From: Mansonella perstans
Taxonomy: Eukaryota > Nematoda > Chromadorea > Rhabditida > Onchocercidae
Reading direction: 5' to 3'
NCBI GenBank assembly: GCA_037074765.1
Contig: JBAMDO010000226.1
Location: 23,271-87,270 of the forward strand
Length of the DNA: 64,000 nucleotides
Shown: positions 37,330 to 48,300 of the stretch, piece by piece
Layout of the letters: the number at the start of each line of letters is the position of its first letter
How positions within the stretch are numbered: position 1 is the stretch's first letter
Translations under genes and position numbers: made by a program
Notes under the pieces: generated by a model
Told to the model about the DNA's origin: nothing
What the model saw: only the letters and a program-made list of their open reading frames with translations
The model's database searches: none

Positions 37330-40300
37330 TCAAGGAAATGAAAAAGTTTGCAGTGGATCTTCCATTTTCTTTTGGTATTTGATTTGTTGCACAGTTGGGC
37401 GCATTTGCTTTTTGCGTTTTCGTCTTCCTTTCTTTGTTTCGAGTTCACTTCGGTAATTTATTCCTCGTAACGACGGTGGAACTGCAAAACAAAAGTCTGC
37501 GTTCAAAATTTTTTGGGCTTCGAGAATTTCCGCCGTAAGGTGAAAACTTGAGCCTCGTTTCATAGTTAATAAACAAAATAACAAATACCCATATAATCCG
37601 GAACATCGGCAATAGCAGGACTGTGAAGGTTCACAGTGAACAACTTCTTATCATGTTCCAAAGCTGCTCTTTCCCGAGGGTTCTTAGTAAAATAAGCTTC
37701 TAGTCGTTTCGAATGCAATACCTCCGCTCGTATTTCCGCTAACCTAGCTTCTCTGACTGCAGTCTTAGTACAAGCTGCGAGTACTTCCTATAAACACTTC
37801 TTGTTATTCACTATCAAACTACGTATCGCATCAAAACGTGCTTGAATTCCTGCACTGCAATGAATATAGCAATCTTGCAAAACTTTCATTAATGCAGTGC
37901 TGAAAATTTCTAATTAAAAAAAATCCCAAGTATTTCTCATCATGAAAAAAGTAAAACATACTCGAGCTCTTAAAACGAATGATTCCAGCTCTCTGATCCT
38001 AACTTCATAAGGAGTGATTGCACAATGTCCTAATTGTGCATTAACTTCTTCTTGAACTTCTTCCAAAAATGGCTTTTCTTTAAGTGAAACAAAAGATAAA
38101 GCGTTGCCTTTGTTCCAGCCTCTAGCAGTTCTCAAAAATAACAAATTAACACCTAAACAGTGGAAGGAAAATTTTCTAACAGGCAAAAATCCTAGGAAAT
38201 AAAAAATCTTAAATATGTTTTAAAGCTTGGAATTAATGTTTTTCTTATATTACCTGCCCACACGATGTATATAGGAGTTAACTGACGTAGGAAAATCGAA
38301 ATTAATGACATTTGCAACATGATGGAAATCAATGCCGCGTGAAACTCCTGATTCTTTGTCGATATACTTCCGTTTCTTCCTCGACACTTTTTTTTTCTTT
38401 GATATCTAAAAATAAAATAGTGACTAGGTATTCACATATGAAATATGAAGAACCAGATAAAACTGCAAAACTTGTACTATTTCAAATAATAAAACACAGA
38501 ACTCATACATCCTCATCATCAGCATCTTCCATCATTGCTTGTGATTCGCCGGATACATCATTTATATCAGAGGCAATGACGTAGGAATATCGTCCTTCAT
38601 TAAACTGCTCCACTACATGACAACGACTATTAACTGGCATTTGGGCATTCAAAATGCAGGATCGAATATTGAATGCTTGCAAAAAAAGTCCAAGTCTACA
38701 AAAAACATCAAGTCGCGAGGTTAAAAACGATATGAAAGTAAAAATCAGTTGATGGTATAAACCCACTTTCTTGACAACTTAAAAAAAAAAACTAAACAAC
38801 AGAAGCAAATTATTCTTAGGCACATCAGTACTTCAGATCAATTACGCTCGAATTATTACGCAGTTGTTAAAAAGACGAAACAAGATGTTAATCATCATAT
38901 TTGATTATATGTTTACGTCTACCTGGTCAATAATCATTCGATGCAATAGTCTCAAAAGCATATTGAAGCGCTCAGTAATAAAAAAATTCCATTAACATAA
39001 ATCAAGATCAATAACTCACTGATAACAACGATCAGTGTCTCTGACAAAGATGATCGATTTACCAAGAATCAATTTCAACTTCAACAGTGCCAAAAAGATA
39101 GCAAATCGTTCCTCGTCATTTTGACAAGAAATATGATACTGTGAAAGCTGGTCGCCACTCGGTAACTGCCCCTCCTAAAGATCATTTGTTGAAGAAAAAC
39201 TAATTTACAAATACATAAATTCAGGGAGTCTTGAAACTGAATCATAGATCAAAAACTTGCCTTCAATTTCATTAAAATAATCGGACCAGTTATGTATAGC
39301 TCTTTAAGTGCTTCAACTTTTTCAGTCATTGTTGCTGAAGTGAATATTGTTTGATGGTGAGTAGGAAGAAAATTTTTTATCAGTCTGAAAAATACCAAAA
39401 ATAAAATTCCATACTATTAAGAAAATAATTTAGCAAAATCAGCTTTTGACAATAACAAAGCAACACCTCATTTCTTCAGCATATCCAAAAGACAACAACA
39501 AATCAGCTTCGTCCAGGACAACGTGCTTAACTGATTCGCATACTTTTCCAAACTTCCTTAGAGCGTGTAGAAATCGACTAGGAGTAGAAACAATAAAATC
39601 GGGTTTCTTCTAAAAAGTTAATATAAATAAAATCTTCTGAAAACGGTATCAACGATATATAATCAAAAAAATTTCCAGCTAACCGAAATCCAATCGTCAT
39701 CAGTATTTACATTCAGCTCCGCGAAATTCAGTGATATCAAAAATGGGAACTTCTCTGTTATTCTGCACAGCAATGAATATGTCTGAAATAAACAGAATGC
39801 AAGCTAAAGTGAACGGGAATGAAACTGAATCAAAGTTGAACTGAAATTATTATCTAAATTAAGCATTATAAATAGTAAATGGAAAAAGAATAATACAAGA
39901 ACAAACAAAATAAATACTTACTTGTTTTGCTAGCTCTTTTGAAGGGACAATAAAAACCGCAAACGGACCAGCATCTCCGTTACTTGAAGACTTCTAAGAT
40001 ATAAATTATTGAAAAATGTTTCACTTAAAAATTCTAGAATTCCAAAGTAAAAAAAAAATTGTTGAAAAGATGTCTTTATTTGTTTCAATTTCGCTTTATG
40101 CTATAAGTATTAATATTTTGTATTAAAAAACGATGAAAAATGCATAGAACAACATAATTACCGTCACCCCAACTCGAGAAACAGTGAAAAGAGTCCATAT
40201 CATTATCTTTAAATAAATTTCAAGACTTATATCGATTCTCACGACAAGAAAAAGATGAAAGACTAACAGATTTCAGTTGCAAAATCCTTTGTACAATAGG

Positions 40301-41248
40301 AAGCATAAATGCAGCCGTTTTGCCACTACCCGTCCGTGCACGCGCAAGAACATTCTTATTTTCAAAAACAGCTGGAATCATTCGGCTCTGAATCAGTGTC
40401 GGGCGCTCCCATCCGAGCTCACCAATAACCTGCATAAATTCAAGCAATCCTATTATTTAAGAATAATGCAGAACCAAAAAACACCGCTACTAACAAAACA
40501 CAAAAAATACTTACAAAAATCATCCATTTTTTTTAGCCCTACGAAAAATTTTTTTTCCGTCATTTTTTCTTCTCTCTCACTCTTTTTCCACTTTTGTTCA
40601 GTTTCCATTATCTAAAAATTTTTTCTTTAAGGACTATCATTGTGCAGACTGTGAACAAAAAACTTACTTTTAACAACTGTTCATCCAGTCCAAAAGCCTC
40701 GAAAGTCATTGTTCCTTCCAAATTTGCTGCCGGCTCTACACTTTCAAAACACGGTAATGGTTGAGTAATGTGTTTTCTGAAACATATTTGTATACCTCAT
40801 GGAAATTTCAAAAGAAAATCAAAAAAATGACTGAGTTAAGTAATTAACATAAAAATCATCTTATTAACACTAAATTCTGCAAACATGACTTCAGAGAACA
40901 AACCGTGAGGATGAAGAAAACCGTGAATAACAACCTACCCAAATTTTTTCCTTCTATGTTTCTTCGTAGAAGATTTGACCAATCCCTTGTACGTATTTGA
41001 ACCCTCCATCAGATCATGTACGAGCTAAAAATAATAACCATTTTCTAGTGTTAAGTTTCAGAAGCCATCTAGGAATTAAGTAAGCTACAGGTCATTTTAA
41101 AAAAAAAAAAAAAAAAAACCTTACGAAACTAAAAGTCTTTTAGAACACCATGACCCACATATTATGAACTCACACTTTCTTCATGGTCTAAATTTGACCT
41201 TTCATTTGCTTTACTTCGTTCTATCATTTCTTTTTTCTTTGTTAACAT
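37330..41248 (-). CDS. ddx-56: DEAD-box RNA helicase DDX56 / Dbp9 (ribosome biogenesis)
   Basis: About 13 exons, beginning [20 protein letters not shown] (41248) and ending ...[15 protein letters not shown] (37330). The first exon is taken to the GTGAGT donor, which keeps the frame into [19 protein letters not shown]. Helicase motifs are in order: Q motif region [20 protein letters not shown] with RPTLIQ, motif [18 protein letters not shown], motif [54 protein letters not shown] and motif VI HRVGRTARG. The family tail [18 protein letters not shown] and the basic Lys/Arg end match DDX56 specifically. It acts in nucleolar large-subunit rRNA processing. An acidic insert ([18 protein letters not shown]) precedes a Lys-rich [13 protein letters not shown] segment, matching the charged insert of the family. 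It is divergent from pbs-6. The symbol is by analogy with DDX56. Confidence 0.93.
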
Positions 41249-41838
41249 GAAGATTTACGCAAACTGATGGAACAAAATAAACAAATATAAACAAAACTTT
41301 TATTTATATATTGAAATATGTCATTTAATATTCATACATATATTATTTTCCATACATTATTCTCTAACCTCCTAAGAAAACAAAACTAATTTAATTTAAA
41401 TTTAATTTAAATCTCTTCTAAAGCTAAAAAAGATTCCTTCCCTTTCCAGAAATAATTTATTCATAAGAAACAAAGACCTAAACTACATAATCATGCAGTA
41501 AACATGATACTTCCCATTGCCCTACTTAACCCCGCGGACAATATTCTATCCGTAATTTACCACTCTTCGGTGGTTCGGCCATTCTGTCAGTCAGGTGTTA
41601 CGGTGGCGTGCAATCTGGGTTCAGGGTTTTGTAAAGTAGTCGACCAGGTGGTCGTATTGATTGGTTAACTCGTTATGATGTAAGGATTGGCATGGTTATG
41701 TTCACTAAACAGATTAAAATAGAATAGGTCTATTTGGATTGGAGATAATCATCGGTTTATCATATCAGTTTATCAATTTATGTGTTTTGTTGTAAATCGG
41801 TTTTTGTGCACAATTTTATGCCATTTTCATATTTAAGA
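41249..41838. promoter_or_regulatory. Divergent intergenic region helicase / pbs-6
   Basis: About 590 bp between two outward-reading genes. It includes a locally GC-richer patch at 41525-41660 with a small inverted repeat CCACTCTTCGGTGG (about 41560-41573). A two-way promoter is inferred from gene layout. No defined factor site is claimed. Confidence 0.45.
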
Positions 41839-43953
41839 ATGAGTATCATGAATGAATTACATATGGACTCCTATCCTGGTGGACATATGAAAGCTTTTAA
41901 AAAGAAGCTAACCGAAGTTCGTGCATCACAGCCTTGGATGAGACCAGTAATGAAGGAAGCATCAGAATGGAATCCTTATTCGTTCGAAGGAGGGTAAGTT
42001 TTAAGAGTTTCTTCAATTTTAATGGAATCTGATCATTCATTTAAAAGCCTTTGCTGGTCAAAAAACTCATATTGTTATAAGTGATTGTTTCTCTTGTTCA
42101 TAGGCTGTTTATTATGATTAAATTTTTTTTTTTGATAATGATATTTAGATCATTTGAAATTTTCAACGTAACTAATAATTCTCTCGGAGTATTAGTGTTT
42201 CGGATAAGAAGAGATTACTCTTTTTATTTCTCCTACTTTTCACGTTTTTTCCTCAAACATCATTTTAAGCTGAAACTTAAATCTTTTCGATAGGATGAGT
42301 GCTGTTGTTAAATCCCTTTAAAAAAAAAAAAAAAAAACGACAGAATTTTACTAGCTAGCAGTAGCTTGAAGATTTTGTTGTATGAAGATTGTTTTATGGG
42401 TAGTCTTTTTTTACATGACATTTTCTGAACATTTTTTGCGAAAAACGGCAATATTCATTTCAGGACTACAGCAGCAATTGCTGGAGATAATTTTGCGATC
42501 ATGGCAAGTGATACACGTATGTCACAATTTGAAATCAATGTCTTGACTCGAGATGCCGAGAAGATCCATATTTTGTAAGGCCTCATTGTATCGCATTGCA
42601 GAATGAGGGTTTACTGATATTAATTTCTTGTAAACGAATTCTAACAATTATGAATTTCCGGCTTATAGATGAATGTTTCAGAAATGATTCAATTGTACTT
42701 TCATGTGCAGGATTTTACGGTGATGTTCTGCAACTGAAACGATTGTTGGAGGTGAAGCGAGAAAATTTTTCATTTGTTTTTTTTTTAAAAAACTAAAAAA
42801 AAACTCTTTCAGAATTTTTTAACACTTTTTAGTTTCTTTCTAAAGGATTAATTGTGGGTTATGCCCATGTTGCAGTTTTACTATACATGTATTTTATTTC
42901 AAATAATAGTAGTTAAATAAATATTTTGAGTAGTAAGTTAGTCTTTGTACGGAACCATGTAATTGTAAATTTTTAGCAGACTCTTCTTTATTTCTTAGGC
43001 TCGCCTACACAAGTATCGGTTTGATTATCGTGGAGATATGACGGTGGATTTATGTGCTGAATTGCTGTCACGAAATTTATATTATCGGCGTTTTTTTCCA
43101 TATTACACTGGTGCAATATTAGCCGGCATTGATGAGAATGGTATGAATTTTTACTATGTCGAGCATCTAGAACTATGCTTGGCTAAAAATATATGAAAGA
43201 TTCTGAATTTCGTGACTTTATATAGCTCTTGCAATTTTCTTTTTTTTCAGGCAAAGGAGCTGTGTTTAGTTACGATCCCATTGGATGCATTGAACACATC
43301 AAGTACACTGCTTCCGGTAGCGCTGAACCAATGATTATGCCATTCTTCGATTGTCAGGTTAACTACACCTTGGATTTTTTTGGCTTCTTTCATTTTGATC
43401 TTTGAATTAATATTTTTAAAATCTATTGGATTTTGACGCATGCTCTTTCTTTCATTATACCATATATGTGATTAGTCCTTGTGCTGTTTCTTTGTTTTTT
43501 CTTTTTCAATTGTTTGAATTACTAACATACTTGAGCGGAATATGTCGCTATCAGAATTAGTGGATACTATCGCGAGGCTAGCTAAATCTGTTCTAAATAA
43601 GTCTATTTCATATGTTTGTAATCATTTTGGAATTACTTAGCTTAGTTCGATTGATACGGCTTCCACTTTTTGTAGTGATGGTTGAGCTGCTATTTCTTTC
43701 ATCCATCATTAATACTTCATCCATCATTAATACCGAATGTCATTAATATCTTTCTTCATAGATTGGATTGGTGACAATGTCGACTGATGTGGAGAAGCCG
43801 CATTTGACGATTGAGAGAGCTACTGCTCTTATAAAAGATGCTTTCCGTCTAGCAGCAGAACGTGAAATAGGCACAGGAGACAAGATACACTTGGTGATTG
43901 CTGAAGCAGAAAAACCAGTTCGCAAGATGTTTTTACCTCTTCGTGAAGACTAG
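41839..43953 (+). CDS. pbs-6: 20S proteasome subunit beta type 1
   Basis: Six exons: 41839-41993, 42464-42574, 42682-42751, 42999-43140, 43251-43357 and 43762-43953. They join in phase to 258 residues, normal for the subunit. Landmarks are the mature N-terminal region GGTTAAIAGDNFAIMASDTR, IVLSCAGFYGDVLQLKRLLE, AELLSRNLYYRRFFPYYTGA, the short ILAGIDENGKGAVFSYDPIG typical of beta subunits, SGSAEPMIMPFFDCQ and an ending KMFLPLRED. Beta1/PSMB1 is one of the non-proteolytic inner-ring subunits. The start MSIMNELHMDSYPGG is chosen over the in-frame ATG at 41782 because that extension is hydrophobic and unlike the family. The ATGs at 41848 and 41863 remain possible. AATAAA at 44510-44515 is a candidate poly(A) signal. 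Confidence 0.94.
43698..43733 (+). repeat. 18-bp direct repeat just before the last pbs-6 exon
   Basis: Two perfect adjacent copies of TTCATCCATCATTAATAC, at 43698-43715 and 43716-43733, in the intron 28 bases upstream of the last-exon acceptor at 43761. This is the zone where the branch point and pyrimidine tract would lie. Confidence 0.88.
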
Positions 43954-45375
43954 ATTTGCTTGTTATCATCTGATTACATCCGTGCTCCATTATTGAATTT
44001 TTATAATCATAGTAGAAGGAAGTTGCATTCTCACAGATTATTTTGGTGCAATAGATTGGTTTCAATTGTTTTGGCAAAACTACAGAATTTTGGTATTTAT
44101 TGTAGATCAAAGTTATCTGAGCAAAAATTTGTGTTTTGTGAAAATGGGTTCATATTTTGTAAATATCGAGTTATATTTTTGCAAGAGTATTTCAAAAAGT
44201 ATAGATTTAAATAACTTACACGGTCAGAAACTTTCTGTGTGTAATGTTTGTCACAGCAATTTGGCTTTTTTTGGTATTTAAAAGAATATGAACCTAGTTC
44301 TGTTTTCTTTTGTTGAACGACTTTTAAAGATGTCTTTAATTTTCTTTCCTGAGTGATCTTGAACTAATATGAAACAGATATTTCACTTTTTACTAGTACA
44401 TCGCTGAAAGCATGCGCGCGAGCAAATTCTATCAGAGCAAAAGTTATGTTTTCCTTCGCGACAGAAAAATTTTATTGATAAGAACATTATTTGTTAATTG
44501 CAACTATGAAATAAACGATTTCAATTGTGTTATACTATTTTGTTATAATGATTTTGATGCTCGATGAATGCAATAATTATCGTAAATTACCCTGCAAATG
44601 TTATATTCGTCTGATCAGTTGTAGGCCTGGGAAGTTTACAATCATCTTTGTCTAATTTGAACATGACTGTTGAAATTGATTGGCAATCAGTAGTAATTAG
44701 TAATTTATAAGAGGGAATATTAGGATTCATATATAAAGGTACTTTTTTCGCCATGTGTGAGAAGTACATTACGTTATCAGTAAAAAATATTTTGAAGAGA
44801 CTTATGAGGTTTATGAGGAAGCATGGAAGTATTTTTTCATGGACTTGGAGTGCTTTGAGAGAGAGTCATTAGTTTACCTTCTCTGAAAGTTTGGTGGTAA
44901 GCTTCAGGAACTTATCGCAACGTTCTGATGTGATTCAATTGGAGGCTGGAAGACATGTTCAGAAATATTCTGTTTGGCTTTTTCTCTTTTTATTTAGGGT
45001 GAGCTTTATTTCAAAGTGGTCATTTCAACCTTATCTGTTGTTTGCGTTTTTTTAAAAATGTTCTTTAGTATCATTTATTGAGGAATAATAAAATTTGTAG
45101 TAACAAGCTTCATTTTACGTTTCATTACATTATGGTATATATTTTAGTGCTCTAACACTGTTTTTCTTTAATCATAAGAGCTATTTTTAATATCTGTATT
45201 GAATGTGGAAACTACCGATGAAATATGCAAGGAATTATGTCAATTTTTTTCAAGAAAAACATGTTATGTTAGAAAATATTCCATCAGATTGCGCTTTTTA
45301 GATTTCTATCTGCAGTATACTTCGTACAATGTTTATCGTCAGTACCGATTGTTGATACTGGATGGATGTCGACTT
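43954..45375. other. Intergenic region pbs-6 to SUCO-like gene
   Basis: Begins with the pbs-6 3' UTR (candidate poly(A) signal at 44510) and ends upstream of the SUCO-like gene. Frames such as 43960-44214 and 45199-45432 are not supported as genes. The second overlaps the proposed signal-peptide exon of the next gene and may contribute only its end. Confidence 0.45.
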
Positions 45376-48300
45376 ATGATATATCGCCTTTTAAAAGGTT
45401 TGTTTCTAATTGGTTCATTTGGTTTGTATTAGTGTTTGTGTTATAGACGTTAAACAAAGACGTTTTTTATAGTTTTGCTACAGGGATACACCATTTATAA
45501 TATCCATGCATTCTATTACCTCGTTTTATTTCCCTTTTCTGAAATACAACTGATATAAGATTTTTGTTTTTAAAAAATTTTGAGGTTCATAATATTTTAA
45601 ATTACTTTTTTTTTTCTGCATATTTTTCAGTGTAGTTCTATTTTCCTAATATGATATTTGTTTTGTATTATGGGATACTTATTGTCCTTGATGAAGAATG
45701 TTATGACTAAAAAAAGTGTTGAATCGTAATTCATATTTCAGTCATACGTACTTAAACGACTAGTTTTTTAATTTTTTCTTGTTCGGAAGAAAAAACATTA
45801 AAGAGAGAGCTAGTATGAGGAAATTTAAGTGGATTCTATAAAATTTATTTGTGATTATTATATGCCATCAAAATGGATTTTTAATAAAACTTCCAAAGCT
45901 GACTTTTTGGGATTCAACAACTTTTAGAAATTATAACTTGCAGGTTTCTTTATGATTACCGCTTCCCAATTTGTTCGATTTATGAAGAAAAGGAATGTGA
46001 TGCAGCAAGTAATGATACAAGGTCTAGGATGAGAAATTCCAAGCTCAGCGGCGAAGCCAGACAATCGACAAAAAGTTCAGCGAAAAATATTGTGAAATAC
46101 AGAGCTGCAGTCTTTTTGGAGTAAATATGTTTTTTTTTTTTTTTTAATTTCTGTTGATTAATAAACGGTTGGATGATCATCACTAGTTGAACCGATTAAT
46201 TTCAAAAAATTAAGTTGAAAACCAGAAAATATAGTGACTTAATATAATTAGTTATAGATTTAGTTTTTTAGCCTTCTCATCAAGTAAGAATAAGGATAAG
46301 GAGAGTGGTAAAGAGGAATGAACGACAGGAAACGTCATATATTACATAAATTCGTCGATCAATTTTTGTGGATCTGTCAGCAGTTATTCTGCATATAATA
46401 TAATATCCTTGTGTTTCGCGAAATTTCAGGAACATGGAAGCTCGAAATGATGTGATTCCACCTACACAAGAAGATTTAACTGTTCCCTTTTCTAATGAAC
46501 AGCCTCCGATCGTTACATTTGATGAATGGACGAAAGAAAAATTAAAAAAAGAAGAGATAAGGAGAGCTGAACAACAGCAGGTGCAAATTAAGATAGTTTT
46601 ATTCTCTTATAAGAAAGACCTAAGGTTAACGGGGTACAATTAACTTATGATTCATTTCACCAAGTTTAAAGATGTGATAATGAAATTTTAAATGAGCTAT
46701 AATTATAGTTTGTTTGTTTTATACTGAAAAACTTCAGAATCAGCAGCATAAGGCGACTATACGCTCGGATGCTAGTGAGACTTCAATATTGGATTCCGGT
46801 TCAATTCCTGCATCTAAAGCAGTAGAAGGTGTGACACGACTTGCGCCACCCAATATAATTTCTCAGGAAGCCACAGCAAGAAACTACGCTTCGAAAGAGT
46901 GTGGTGCCAAAGTTCTCTTTAGCAATGTTGAGGCTGAAAATAAGGTTATCATATATAAGTTGTATTATCAGAAAAACTCATTGGAGCTGTTCTAAGATTG
47001 TCAAATAATATAGCCTTTGATGCTTCAGAATGCCATATTGAATGAAAAGGAAGCGGATGATTATATGCGTAATCCTTGTGAACGAGCTGAGCATAAATGG
47101 CTTGTTATTGAACTCTGTGAAACCATACAGGTATGAATTCCAACAAAATAGTTTAGATGTATTGCCATGTGTTAAACGTCTAAAAAGTTTCCACCTTCTC
47201 GAAGTTTATATTCAGTATTTTTCTTTGTTGCAATTTGTTATAGAGGTAATTCGTGATCTAATTTTTCAGCCAACTGTTTTGGAAATTGCAAATTTCGAGT
47301 TATTCTCATCAGGTCCGCAAAATATAAAAATTTTGGGCAGTGAACGTTATCCTTCAAATGAATGGATGGATTTGGGTGACTTTGTCGTCGAGAACAATCG
47401 TGAAATACAACGCTTCCCAATTGCTGCACGTTCATACGTCAAATTTTTTCGGGTTAATTTTTTTTAAAAATATGGTACAGTATAACTGAAATGCAATTCA
47501 AAAACAAAAAACTTGCTATATCTTGTTTTACTGCAATTTTGCTATATCTTATTTTGTTGCATGGTCATACATGCAGTTTTCGCGCAAGAAATTCGGAATT
47601 CTACGGTGTCTTATATTGTTTAGATAGCACTTGAAATGAAGACCAGTAATGACTGGATGAAAGAAAATAAAATAAACTATAACTGAAAAAAATAATTAAA
47701 AAAGGATTTGAGAGTATTCTCTTACATTATGTTTTTTCAGTTGGAATTATTGTCACATTATGGTCACGAACATTATTGTACACTTAGTTTGGTACGGCTT
47801 CTTGGGATTTCAATGGTTGATGAATATGAAGCGGAAGCTGAAGCTGCTTCAGTTTCAGACACATCGTTTTCTATTCCCGTTGTAGGTATTTTATCCCCAA
47901 ATCCAGAACGTCGTATAATTTCTGCTATTTAAAGGATTTAGTTTGGTAGTTTCGTTTAAGTTTTCGGTTCTGTTTGAGAAGGAATGAGAATATCTTAAAA
48001 ACGTTACTTTCTAAACAAGTTATATATCTTACTGTTGTTTTGTATAAAAATTGTTTTTTAGGAGGTGCAAACAGTGAACACTACAGCAGCCGAGATGATG
48101 GATAGTGGTACCGTTACTCCAGTTAGTACCGCTAAGGTTTTTTAATTGTATCATTATTTAGACATTTATTTCTTATATATCTCTTTATATGCGCGATATT
48201 TGCTCTATTTATTACATTTTAGTATCAGCAAAAGTAAATTTCATTAAAGGAGAATGAAAGTGTTGATGATTTGCCGTTTGTTAATGCTGTGGTGAATGCA

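Noticed and set aside
47238..47435. Minus-strand frame across a SUCO-like exon
   Set aside because: An antisense shadow of the SUN-domain exon, which has clear family residues on the plus strand.
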